Source: Leuctra nigra (lineage: Eukaryota; Arthropoda; Insecta; Plecoptera; Leuctridae). From it: a stretch of DNA of 64,000 nt. The stretch is taken from contig OW203771.1 of assembly GCA_934045905.1 (NCBI GenBank), positions 19,352,069 through 19,416,068 of the forward strand, read 5' to 3'. Below, piece after piece: positions 1 to 10,772 of the stretch. Each line of letters begins with the position of its first letter. The first letter of the stretch is position 1. A model generated the notes under the pieces. That model had not been told where the DNA came from. It made no database searches and worked only from the letters and a program-made list of their open reading frames with translations. Position numbers and translations under genes: made by a program.

Positions 1-1700
1 TCCTGTTGTTGTTGGTTGTGTATCAGTTAGTGGAGTGACAGATGTAATAGGATCAGTTGTTTGAGGGGCAGATTCTGACCATTCTGTTGTTGTTGGTTGT
101 GTATCAGTTAGTGGAGTGACAGATGTAATAGGATCAGTTGTTTGAGGGGCAGATTCTGACCATTCTGTTGTTGTTGGTTGTGTATCAGTTAGTGGAGTGA
201 CAGATGTAATAGGATCGGTTGTTTGAGCAGTAGATTCTGACCATTCTGTTGTTGTTGGTTGTGTATCAGTTAGTGGAGTGACAGATTTTTGAGTGGTGGA
301 TGGGTGAATGGTAGAAGAGAGAGGGACAGATGAGTGAGGGGTAGATGATTGGATACTTGAGGAATTAGGAATTGATGATCGGGGGGTTGATGATCGGGTT
401 CTTGATGATTTAAGGGTTGATGATGGGACGGTTGATGATTTAGGGGTTGATGATCGGGTGGTAGAAGTTTTAGGGGTAGATGATTTGTTTGTTGATGATT
501 TAGGGGTAGATGATTGGGTGGTAGATGATTTAGGGGTAGATAATTGAGTGGTTGATGCTTTAGGGGTTGACGATTGAGTGGTTGATGTTTTATGGGTTGA
601 TGATCGGGTGGTAGATGTTTTAGGAGTAGATGATTCGGTTGTTGATGATTTAGGGGTAAATGATTGGGTGGTTGATGTTTTATGGGTAGAAGATTGGGTT
701 GTATATGATTTAGTTGTAGATAATTGGGTGGTAGATGATTTAGGGATAGATGATTGGTTTGTAAATGTTTTAGGTGTAGATGAGTGAGTAGTTGATATTT
801 TAGGGGTAGATGATTTAGTGATAGATGATTGTGTAGTTAAAGTTTTAGAGGTAGATGATTTAGTGATAGATGATTGTGTAGTTAAAGTTTTAGGGGTAGA
901 TGATTGGGTGGTATATGATTTAGTTGTGGATGATTTAGGGATAGATGATTGGGTGGTTAATGTTTTAGGTGTAGATGAGTGATCAGTAGATATTTTAGAG
1001 GTAGATGATTGGGTGGTATATGCTTTATTTGTGGATGATTGGGTAGTATGTGTTTTAGGGCTTGATAATTGGGTGGCAGATGGTTTATAGATAGATGATT
1101 GGGTAGTAAATGATTTAGGGGTTTTTGTTTGGGTGTAAGATGATTTAGGGGTAGATGTGTGAGCTGTAGATGGCGGAGGGGTAGAAGACTGACGGACCGA
1201 TGAGTGAGGAGAATATGCTCTAGTGGCATATTCTGACCATTCAGTTGTTGGTAAATCAGATGTTTCAGTGGCATATTCTGACCATTCAGTTGTTGGTAAA
1301 TCAGATGTTTCAGTGGCTGATTCTGACCATTCAGTTGTTGGTAAATCAGATGTTTCAGTGGCTGATTCTGACCATTCAGTTGTTGGTGAATCAGTAAGTT
1401 GAGGGTCAGACGTAATTGGATCAGATGTTTCAGTGACATATTCTGACCATTCAGTTGTTGGTAAATCAGATGTTTCAGTGGCATATTCTGACCATTCAGT
1501 AGTTGGTGAATCAGTAAATTGAGGGTCAGATAAATTAGGATCAGATGTTTGAGGGGCTGATTCTGACCATTCAGTTGTTGGTGAATCAGTAAATTGGGAG
1601 TTAGGTGTAATTGGATAAGATGTTTGAGGGACAAATTCTGACCATTCAGTTGATTGTGAATCAGTAAATTGAGTGACAAATGTTGGAGTGTCAGATAACT
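1..1700. repeat. Coding minisatellite blocks (81, ~30 and 45 bp periods)
   Basis: Three adjacent tandem-repeat blocks lie inside the mucin-like exon. At 1-290 an 81-bp unit recurs almost perfectly, starting near 3, 84, 165 and 246. At about 290-1150 a degenerate ~30-bp unit (core TAGGGGTAGATGATTGGGTG) recurs many times. At about 1210-1700 a 45-bp unit alternates with 81-bp-like units. All periods are multiples of three, so unit gain or loss keeps the frame. Confidence 0.85.
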
Positions 1701-2201
1701 GAGGGTGGGATGTCCCACGGAAAGATGACTGTGTCGCAGATGATTGGGATATTGGTTCTCTGTCAGGCGATATTGTACCTGGAGATAATATAACTTTAAA
1801 TTGGGTTGTAGGAGGTGGGGTAACAGAAGGTAAAGCAATTGGTACTTGAATAATAGGTTTACTATTAAATCCTCCACGTCCTTTCTCATCCGTATCGTCT
1901 CCGCCACCGCTCCAACCACCGCCCCATCCTCTGACCCAGTCCCCGACCCAGCCAAGGCCCCAGCCACCACGTCTCCCTTCACCTCCTCCCCAGCCACCTC
2001 CCCAACCACCTCTTCCCCAGCCACCTCCTCCCCAACCACCTCCCCAACCACCTCGTTCTCCTCCCCCATCCCGGTCACCCCGATCATCTCTTCCGTACCA
2101 TTGACTTCCCTCTCTCCTCGGTCCATCGTGATCGCGATGCTCCGGCGAGTCGCAATCTTGCGTCCTGTGACACAACTGCTGCTCCAACAGCAAAACAAAC
2201 A
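1..2201 (-). CDS. Mucin-like secreted protein, partial (one long exon, runs off left edge)
   Basis: Read on the minus strand from a splice acceptor (CTTGTTTCAG, exon starts at 2201), one frame stays open for about 733 codons to the window edge. It begins with a short hydrophobic stretch (FVLLL), perhaps the end of a signal peptide begun in an upstream exon that I could not find. An acidic/basic segment follows, then a Gly/Trp-rich part (about 2090-1900) of GGW and GGGW units, then a long Thr/Ser/Pro body. The body has three repeat types: PTTEWSE units with 15- and 27-residue periods (about 1700-1210), about 10-residue SSTPKSSTTQ units (about 1150-290), and 27-residue units containing PTTTEWSE and PQTTDP (290-1). 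Such a composition is typical of heavily O-glycosylated extracellular or matrix proteins. Other frames are also open because of the repeats, but they give leucine/histidine-rich nonsense. Function and family are unknown to me. Confidence 0.72.
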
Positions 2202-2688
2202 CTGAAACAAGATACAAATGTAATATAGTGATATCTCATTACTACCGCAATGCTCAAGTAAAAAAAGTGCATTACACTATTGCAAGTGCGTAGGAAGGGT
2301 GATGGGGAGATCCCCCCCCCCCCCCCCCCTACCCACACTAGCAGTTTGACCCCCATTCACTACAATACATTATTTTTATAGTGTAAGAATCACTATTAAA
2401 TTGTTGAAATTCTATATTGAAAAAGATGAAACACGAAACATTTGAAAAAAAGTGTGGCACAGAAGTTGAACAAGATGTTGCTCCGTGTAAATTGGGCTTT
2501 AGATTCTAGAAAAAAAAACATATATAGCATAAAATATCACAAAACACTTAATGTAGGTAAATTTAAGTACGGTACGTATAATACGTATGGTATAAGCAGA
2601 TAAGATATTTTTTGTGATGTTTACAATATTGAAGGCCTCCTATTCTGGGCAGAATTTTAAATTAAAAAAATAAATTAAAATATAAATA
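2202..2688. other. Intergenic / upstream intron of the mucin-like gene
   Basis: AT-rich sequence with a run of about 17 C near 2311-2328 and no gene that I can support. If the mucin-like exon is internal, this is its upstream intron. Confidence 0.5.
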
Positions 2689-2907
2689 CCGGGTGGCGCA
2701 AAAAAAATACCCCTGAATGAGAGGTACCTATATCGAAACTATTATAGATATGATTCTGAAATTTGTACATACATTAGAAAACATACCAAAATTTAATATG
2801 AAAGTTTCAGACATATTTATTCATTAGGAAAAAAGTTACAAACATTGAATTGAAAATTAAAATTGAATTAATGATTGAAGTTACAGTTGAAGAAACATAT
2901 TTAACCA

Positions 2908-3222
2908 GGAGGCCAAGTCTTGAAACTTACGCCTTCAGGACGCAAACGCTCTAGGACGTCAACAAGTCCCATTTACTGTAAGAATGATCGCCATTGAAAC
3001 ATTAATTTAAGCCACTTATTTGATTGGCATCCAGCCATATTGCAAACAATTTATTAACATTATAATTATAATTACAGATGTTATTCAGTCATTAAAACTT
3101 TATTCAAAATGAAGCTAACCAGTAAACAGTAGATTTCAAGGTCGTCATTCTTATACAGTAATGGGACTTGTTGACGTCCTAGAGCGTTTGCGTCCTGAAG
3201 GCGTAAGTTTCAAGACTTGGCC
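2908..3222. mobile_element. Palindromic MITE nested in the mariner-like element
   Basis: About 85 bp starting GGAGGCCAAGTCTTGAAACT recurs in inverted form at about 3131-3222, ending AGTTTCAAGACTTGGCC. A miniature of the same family lies at 52204-52302. Confidence 0.8.
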
Positions 3223-3252
3223 CGTTGATTTGGAGTTGTTTTGTAGGAAACG

Positions 3253-3466
3253 TACACTTGGCCAAACAAAACTTGAACGTTCAATAAATCTGATAGGCTG
3301 ATAAATGTAAGATCGCACCATCAGAAGTCAGTCTAAGCGATCTCATTGTCTCACTCTAGTAGGTGACCTCACATTTCAATGATAATAACAAGCTTTGATT
3401 GGTTATGGGACATGACCAGCAGTCATTCAAATTTGGTCAACGTTCAAGTTTTGTTTGGCCAAGTAC
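3253..3466. mobile_element. Palindromic MITE (ends GTACACTTGGCCAAACAAAA)
   Basis: The start ACTTGGCCAAACAAAACTTG is mirrored at 3439-3466 (CAAGTTTTGTTTGGCCAAGT). It is about 214 bp and non-coding. Confidence 0.75.
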
Positions 3467-4339
3467 CTATGTTTAAAAAATCTATGTGAATTTGTCTTGG
3501 ATTTAATAAAAGGGTAGGTACCTATATGTGAATTTATGTAACTTGCGTATAATAACATTAAGAGGAGTTAAACATTTCCAATTCATCGACGAAAATTCAG
3601 TCACAATAACTTTTCCCTCCATTATCTCTTCTTAAAACCACGTCTGTAAAAGATACATATATGCTTTACTAAATGGAGTCATTTTGATGTAAAATTATGA
3701 TCAACGCTAACTTAGGTACTACTTATGTACAAAACAGGTGATACTTTTTAACAAGCTAACTGTTCTTGTGGCAACTCAAACGAGCGATATAATTCAAATG
3801 CATGTACATTTTTTTGCATTACCTACTCGAATATTTCCGAAAATTGCAAATACCTATTCAATTTTCATATTTGTTCTATAATATCATGTGAAATTTTCAG
3901 CCTTATATCTTTTATAGTTTTTATGCAGTGACCTATCAAACAGTTTTTTTTGTGCCACCCAGTATATTATTTAGAAATGTCCCACAACTGGCTTCCTTAT
4001 TAATATTTAATGAAAAAAATGTAAATACCACTTTGCTTACAGGGTGAATTTTTATCTAATAGTACATCAGATTGAGCATAGCCACATTGTCATGGTCACG
4101 TACTTTGCGATAGAATTATTAAGTTATTTACATACTGAAATACGCTCTGGACGTATTCAGATATCTTGGGATGCTGTACTTACCTAGGACAGTAACTGAC
4201 TTCATAGCTGCTGGGCCGACGAACAGTCCGGTGTTGTCAGGGTCGAAATTGTTGTAATTTGTATTTAAAAAATAATTCGACACTTGCGGTGTTTCTGTAT
4301 TAGCAATTTCTTATCGTTTCCTTATCAGTTAGAAAGCTA

Positions 4340-4555
4340 ATGGGGTTGTTCACTGCCATTTGCTCTCACCCGCAGCGCTAGCGGCATTGGAGGTGTCTCA
4401 CTCTGATTGGTTGGTCTCTGAATCCAAGATCTCTGAATCAAACTCCCGCCAAGGTTTAAAAACCTTCCATTCCGCTAGATGCATTTTGATTGGCTCTCTC
4501 CCGGACGATTAGAACAGCAGCGCCATCTACAATAGTTTTGCGTGAACAACCCCAT
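4340..4555. mobile_element. MITE with 14-bp TIRs and TA target duplication
   Basis: ATGGGGTTGTTCAC at the left is mirrored by GTGAACAACCCCAT at the right, each flanked by TA. Length 216 bp, non-coding. Confidence 0.8.
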
Positions 4556-4689
4556 TATTTGACAGAGGTTTCGTGACTGTCAAGGCAGAAAAGTAATTTA
4601 CAAAATCGAGCTATTCACGGAAGAAGGTTAAGGTTTGAACTTGAAAATTGTCAACAATTATGTAGGCCTCTGTATGTACAGAAATATTG

Positions 4690-5262
4690 ATATTTTTGCC
4701 TGCACTGCCCAGGTCAAACCTCTCAACCAATCGATCTGAAATTTTGCACAAACGTAATCTATGCGGTCTCTGGGATCGTTTTTGAACGGGATCCTGTGAT
4801 TGGTTCAAATTAAAAAAACAAAAAACTTTTGATTGGTTGTTCCGATCATTTTGAAATTTTGCATAGTCATTGCAACCAATATTGTCCCAAGTCTTACCAA
4901 GTTTCAGCTAATCATCCCGTTGGTTAAAATTTAAAACCTTCTTTCCTGTAATTTTTTAAATTTTAACTTGAACCTTTCAACTTAAAATTTCGAATGGCTA
5001 ATGGGACAAACAATTTAGGTATTTTTGCCAATTTGAAGATTAATCTGTCATTATTTTCAAAAGTTATTGCCATTTTAATGACATTGTATCCTATAATCGT
5101 GAAATATTTGAAAAAATGTGTACTAAATTTTCATCTATTCCTACTTGATACTTCAGTTCCAATGCCTATAGAGCAGCTGATATACTTGCAAACGCATATC
5201 AAATCGGATGCAGTACGAAGGCCTGCTCATCAACGCGTTACACTGAGCGTTTCCTAGTATTG
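4690..5262 (+). repeat. Dispersed repeat family R1, copy 1
   Basis: It shares with 23340-23985, 44400-44850 and 62040-63210 the block order GATCTGAAATTTTGCACA, ATCCTGTGATTGGTT, GGTCAT(T/C)GGGACCAACAT and finally GCTCATCAACGCGTTACACT followed by GAGCGTTTTCCTAG. It has no TIRs and no long ORF. The class is unknown. Confidence 0.55.
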
Positions 5263-6319
5263 AACACAAAGTATTGTAATTTTAATCCAGTTTCCAAATA
5301 CAAATAATATCTATAGTTTATTGTTAATTGCTTTATGGTAATTTAACACGAATTAAAGAGATTATTTCTGTACAATACGTAACCCTTCCCTCGTGATACA
5401 GTCACTACTCATCAGTCACTACACGTCGCCTCAGAGTGTAAGTGCTCTATGTCCAACTTTTCCCATCCGGAGAAACAGAGGGTCAAACTTTATGATTTTA
5501 TTAACCCTATAAAAGTATAAACAATAACTGTAGTTGTAAGTTTATATCATCACTTATTCGAATGAGAACACTTATTTATGTGTTTCATTGATGTTTCAGT
5601 AACAAACGAAGCGAAAATAGGTAATTTCCTGTTGGACATAGGACTTTGTGCACATTTCTTAGCGAGTGTTTGTTAGAAATGTGGACATAGGACTTCTGCA
5701 TTTGGAAATCAATGCAATGGCCAATGCTAATGTGGTACATTAATATTTTTTATTTCTCATGAATATTACTGAAGATATTGTATCAGTTAGTGTTTCAGAG
5801 TGATTAAGAAATAATTATTCATATAAATTAAAAATTAATTGATTTAAATATTTGAGAAAAAAATAAAATTACACAAAAAACTTAATTCCATACAGAATAA
5901 ATGTAAATAAATCATACAAATAATATCTAACTACTTAATTTTAATCTGACTCGTACGTGACCTTCGAATTAAGGAATTAACAGCAGGTTTACTAATATCC
6001 CAGATGCGCGCCAACTTGACAGTTTGAACGTGAGGGAGTGCTCTGATTGGACGATGCGGACATAGAGCAAATGCATCCGAACAAGCCATTGATTACTGGA
6101 CATAGAGCAAACGATTTTCGTTCATAATTACCGCAAAAGTGATAAATTGGAGGGTTTTTCAATTAATATAGATCAAGTACATTCTAATACACGACCTAAA
6201 CCAAAAATCTCAAAATTTCAAAAATTGGAGATAGATCACTTACACTCTGACACGACGTACAGTCATTACACATTGAGCACGAAAAGTGCGTCGTCTTGGC
6301 GATATGTTCATTTAGTACA
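5263..6319. other. Gene-free repeat-rich stretch
   Basis: It contains several copies of a GGACATAGAGCA / GGACATAGGACTT motif on both strands (about 5446-6117) and AT-rich sequence. I see no gene. Confidence 0.5.
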
Positions 6320-6437
6320 GGGATGGGATTACATAAAATGACAACTTACTTGTCGCAGCGACAATTTTCTCATTTCAATGTTATTCACGGCCTTCTCGCT
6401 GCGACAAGTAAGTTATCATTTTGTGTGATCCCATCCC
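6320..6437. mobile_element. Near-perfect 118-bp palindromic MITE
   Basis: GGGATGGGATTACATAAAAT at the left is mirrored by ATTTTGTGTGATCCCATCCC at the right. The arms (about 45 bp) also share AACTTACTTGTCGCAGCGA. Confidence 0.8.
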
Positions 6438-6451
6438 AGGTCTGGACAAAC

Positions 6452-6770
6452 CATTGACTTTCGCTCTATATGGGATTCGTGACTGCTATAGCTGCAGCAC
6501 TGAATGCTTTCGCAGATGTCGGAAGCCCCACTGGTTTACCAATATCTAGCGATATAATGATATATTAATTTTGTTTAATGCTACGCTGTGTCTACATATT
6601 TATAACACATGAGCATCAAAAGCATATTGTTGTGCTGCGTCAGCTTTCCTTGCAATCTTATCCTATGTAAGACGATCTCAGCGGGGCGAGTGAAGAATTT
6701 GACCTTGGTCTATCCGTAAGAACGGGTCGGTTTCGTTTGTCACTAGACATCGACGACAATCTTGCAAATC
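6452..6770 (+). pseudogene. Relic of an odorant-receptor 3' flank (duplicate of the OR2 downstream region)
   Basis: This stretch aligns by eye along its length with 26828-27138, which starts about 130 bp after the OR2 stop codon. Shared strings include GTGACTGCTATAGCTGCAGC, TTGTTGTGCTGCGTCAGCTT and TCACTAGACATCGAC. No receptor exon is recognisable upstream, where a MITE abuts it, so this looks like the remains of a fourth, lost receptor copy or of an unequal duplication. Confidence 0.6.
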
Positions 6771-7993
6771 CCCTAGAGCGGAAGTCAATGGACGAACACT
6801 TTGACTGAAGGGCCGATAGCAGGCCACAACAAATACGATTATCAGGAGACATTCCTAGGAAAGAGACGGGTCAATGACCTCAATTGTCCTCGTTGAGACT
6901 TCGACGACGACAGTGGGGGGTCGGGGAGGTCGTGGAGAAGACGCGGGTCTGGGGCATAGCCCCGGAAATTTTGATGTTACTAATAGTTGAATTTGGTTAA
7001 GGGGGTTCCAGGGTTACGTCATAGGAATGAGAATTTGTTGTAATTCATACCAAAGATTAATGAAACCATATTACATAAAACTAGCAAAAAAAATATGCCC
7101 CTTACCGTATGATATAATTAGATATTCTTGATTGAAGATCATCTTTTCCCCCATAAGATAACACAGGGAGACATGCAATTGTCCCAGAATATTGGTCTTA
7201 AATTGCTCCTTAAACCGCAAGAGGAATGACAATTTATTGAAAAAAGTCTCAATTTAAAGACAACAATTTTTAAAATAAGACTGCCGTCTGAAAATATAGG
7301 GTCACCGCTAAATAAGACAGAAAAAGTGCATAATGTGAGAAATGTACCATAAATCTGACAACGTTGCACTACAAAAATGAATTATTTTGGCATAGTTTAA
7401 TTGGAACTTCAATTAGGAACATATAATTGTATACGGTAAGTTATAATGGTTTTATGCTGTTGTTTGAGTCATTGTTTCATCAGAAATGTGTATGAATTAC
7501 AGCGAATTCTAAGCACCATGGCTGGAGACCTGGGTCCACTTTAACTTGTATTCGCTTTCGCACCGGTTTTAATCTTTCTTTTGATTCTGAAACGATTGCA
7601 TGTTATTTGCAAGGTTGTTGCACGTATTGATCTCGGAATAAATTTGGTGAGCAATAAATTTCAGATATTTATTAAAAAGTATTCATGAAGAAAGGGGGTC
7701 TCGGGGGGCAAAGCCCCTGAGAAAATGTTCTAACATAGACATAAGTTTTGGTGCAATTTTGAGACACATTATGTCCAGTGAAATCTTTTCGATCCCAATT
7801 TAAAACAAATTGAAAATAAATTAACTACAATGAAATCCCACATATGCCACCATTTGTAAAAGAAATGAAATTTAGCAACTCTTTTCTAAAGCTTTGCTAC
7901 TTATTACCTTGTGAAGAAAATGTATTTTCAGCTAGCTGTCTTGCTTTGTCTTGCCAAAGAGCGTAGATTGCCTCATGCGGGCCGTAGTTAGCC
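6771..7993. other. Gene-free stretch with a G-rich dispersed repeat
   Basis: At about 6901-6985 there is a G-rich repeat (GCGGGTCTGGGGCATAGCCC followed by CGGAAATTTTGA). Related sequences occur at about 7691-7725, 22263-22345, 43030-43110 and 51607-51700. The rest is unremarkable AT-rich sequence. Confidence 0.5.
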
Positions 7994-8137
7994 CAGGGGG
8001 GCTATTCTAAATTTCCTTGTCGTCTCGTATCAATTGACACGGCGTCACTACCATGTTAAATAGATAGCACTCCAGTGTGCAGTGAGCCCATATCACGTGA
8101 AACGAGACGACAAGGGAATTTAGAATCACCCTCCTGG
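7994..8137. mobile_element. Short palindromic MITE
   Basis: CTATTCTAAATTTCCTTGTC at the left is mirrored around 8101-8137 (GACAAGGGAATTTAGAATCA), with G-rich and C-rich ends (CAGGGGGG / CCCTCCTGG). Confidence 0.75.
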
Positions 8138-8693
8138 CATTGAATTAATTCAAAGGTTCTGTCGGAGTGCCATCTCAAACAGTTCTTTTTGCGCCATCGG
8201 GTTTAGCTCTTTATTGCGACCAGATGACAGCAACAATTTCTATACCCAAGCTGGTACAAAACATAATAATTAATAACACAAATGTAATAAATTGTAACAT
8301 AAATTTGTATTTTTATCTTCTACGTGCAAATATTGGATTATAAAATGGAAATCGACGCTTTTCAGAGAAAACCCCACAAAACATCACGAGGCAGGTACAA
8401 AATAACGACATTAACAAGAAAGAGTATTAAATTATTTAATTAACTTCAAATTTCCGTCACAAACGTTAGACATCACGAAGCATTGTCACAAAACTATTTG
8501 AAGGGCACAGGGAAAGAACCTACACAGTCACATTCGGATGAAACACTGAGATAAGCGAACTTTATGCTGAAATTTGTATCTATCTTCTATACAGATCGAA
8601 ATTTCAGTAGCTTTTTTAAGACGTTGTGACAATATTTTCTAAAAACTCAGGGAATATTCTGAGAGCTCATAAAAAATCACTGCAAATTACACC
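8138..8693. other. Gene-free stretch with a solo mariner-like end
   Basis: About 8168-8206 resembles the right end of the element at 2689-3962 (ATCTCAAACAGTTCTTTTTG then CGCCATCGGG). I see no gene. Confidence 0.45.
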
Positions 8694-9081
8694 TTAAGAG
8701 GGCTGAGTAGTGAGCGTGGCCTTGAAGAGTTTTTTAATCGATTTTTATCAATATCTTTTACCTACCAATGTAATTGTTAACAAAAAGGGCTTTGTACGAG
8801 TATTCAGAACAGTTCAATGAAAATAATTGCATAGTTTGGAATAAGTTATTAGTATTATTTTGTCCAACAAATGTTTAGTGCCATAATTTTACTAATTTTC
8901 GGGCACTAAACGTCTGTAGGACAAAGTAAATCTAATAAACCATTACAATTGCTATGGAGTTATTTTCTTTGAACTGTTCTGACTACTCGTACAAAGCATT
9001 ATTTTCTTAACAATTACATTGGTACAAGATATTGATAAAAATCGATTAAAAAAGGTCAAACTCACTACCCAGCCGTCTTAA
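8694..9081. mobile_element. MITE family G, copy 1
   Basis: Long inverted arms start TTAAGAGGGCTGAGTAGTGA and end TCACTACCCAGCCGTCTTAA. They share ATCGATTTTTATCAATATCT near the ends and an inner hairpin around the middle (TTTAGTGCC / GGCACTAAA). Other copies lie at 17354-18121 and, partly, at about 18620-18850. Confidence 0.8.
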
Positions 9082-9382
9082 AATGGACTAATAGCGTTCT
9101 TCCCCTGTACGTACCCTTCAATTGTACTAATGTTAATCGATGTTACAAGACATATAAAAACGACATATCTGTAAGTTGATATTAAGGCTGACATGGACGG
9201 CAATGATCGCAAATACTGTCTTGATTCCTTGCTCTTGTTCTCTTTAACGACATGTTTCTAGACAGATGTCTCTGTTTGGAAGTGTTATTTTAGCAAGGTC
9301 CTTCCGAGGATGAACAAAAACCTCACTCTACAATGTTTTTACAGACATACCACCCTCATAGGGTGAATTCTAGTACCTCATA
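9082..9382. other. Gene-free stretch
   Basis: AT-rich sequence with no feature that I can support. Confidence 0.4.
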
Positions 9383-9622
9383 ATCAAGGGCATATTCAGG
9401 GCTTCGTCTAAAAAAATACGCACATAAATAATAAGTGAAAAAAAACTCATAAAAATGACAGAACATGTAGAAAAAGCACCAACATTTCAAAAATTTTAGA
9501 GGGAAAGACCAATGTTTGGCTATTTGTTATTTATTTGCCAAAAAAAATGCTTTCTACTGTAAATTTTCATATTAATACCCCCCCCCCCCCCCCCTGAAAT
9601 TTCATCCTGAATACGCCCTTGC
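9383..9622. mobile_element. MITE with AAGGGCRTATTCAGG ends and an internal C-run
   Basis: The left end AATCAAGGGCATATTCAGGG is mirrored at the right by CCTGAATACGCCCTTG. A run of about 16 C lies inside, near 9579-9594. The same family recurs at 22846-23269 with a G-run just inside its end. Confidence 0.7.
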
Positions 9623-10520
9623 AAATTATCCTTCGCCTTTATGACAATTAAGGGTGAAGTACTGCGGTAATGTAAACCATCAAAATGGTACATGAGCTCA
9701 AACTGCAAATATCGTTCATAGAAACATAGTTCAACATCTTCATCCAAAACTATCATTTTCATTTATAAATTAAGACAAATCAATTGGTACATAATACGTA
9801 TTTGAAATCCATGCTGCTGTTAAATCTCGTAGACTGCTTCCAGCGTGTGGCTGACTTCGATGTTGTGTTTGCGGAGAGACGTCAGAATGTTCTTCACGGC
9901 TGTACAGACAAAACAAATGCAATTATTAGATCGACTATTCATAGTTTGCACGAACTTCTTATCATCAACATCATCAACATCATAATTCATACTTTTACTG
10001 CTCTCATTTTTGCATTCAAATAATTTCTTAACATTATTGCCAATCATTGTATTTATTTATTTAATTGTCACGTTTAACAGGTCAATTTAAGCTATAAATT
10101 AGAGTTATTCGATGTATTTTTGTAAAAAGAGTGATTAATGACTATTGGGAGACTTATTATACACATTAAAAGAGGAGGAGGAGGGAGAGGGGATACTTCA
10201 TCACATTTCGAAATGTTATATTCACTGAAAACAGGAAAAGCTAACTTTGCATAAATTAGCACATATTTTACATTCAATTCAACCTTCATTTGTCCACAAA
10301 TGTCGAACTTTATCGATATTCAGAATAACACGACATTTTATAAGGAATCAATAGAATACCACAAAACAATCGATAAAGACGATGTAATTTTCACCACCTG
10401 AATTGATACAGGTTGTCCATCATTAAGTTTTTGTTTCCAATTTTATTTGACGAACTCGAGAAATTAATTCAACTTTGTAATAACGTATACTTCACTATTT
10501 GTGGGAGCAGTGAAACCTGT
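9623..10520. other. Intergenic sequence upstream of OR1
   Basis: No exon or clear repeat is recognised. Short ORFs on both strands here overlap each other and lack recognisable domains. Confidence 0.4.
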
Positions 10521-10580
10521 CAATTAAATATTTCTAAGCAAACTTCAATTTCCATGAATTCATACTTCTCACCATATTTG
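10521..10580 (+). promoter_or_regulatory. Conserved OR upstream block (OR1 copy)
   Basis: The block AATTAAATATTTCTAAGCAA, then ACTTCAATTTCCATGA, sits 252 bp before the OR1 ATG. Similar blocks sit 250 bp before the OR2 ATG and about 232 bp before the OR3 ATG. Conserved sequence and spacing suggest a shared promoter or transcription-factor site. This is inference. Confidence 0.5.
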
Positions 10581-10772
10581 ATACTCCCAGTTAGAACATA
10601 ATTCATTGAACTCTTTTACGTCGTCAATGTGTGGTGTAATAATTGTATTAGTATCTCTAATAGATAATATCTCCATTAGAGGACAACTAGAGAATTAGTG
10701 AAAGAAAGTGATCATAACACTGTCCTAATAACATAAAGTATCAAGAAAAGAACAGATCCCAAATCTAAAAAC

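Larger units (their letters stand above)
2689..3962. mobile_element. Tc1/mariner-like element, TA-flanked, non-autonomous, carrying nested MITEs
   Basis: The left end CCGGGTGGCGCAAAAAAAA is matched by the inverted right end TTTTTTTTGTGCCACCCAG at 3944-3962. Both sides are flanked by TA (2687-2688 and 3963-3964), the target duplication expected of the Tc1/mariner group. No transposase-sized ORF exists. Without the two nested palindromic insertions the element is roughly 0.75 kb. A solo right end of the same family lies at about 8168-8206. Confidence 0.7.

Noticed and set aside
957..2210. 417-codon minus-strand ORF rich in Leu, His, Asn and Gln
   Set aside because: It is an alternative frame of the mucin-like repeats. 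The TEWSE frame is open longer, has a splice acceptor, and gives sensible composition and repeats.
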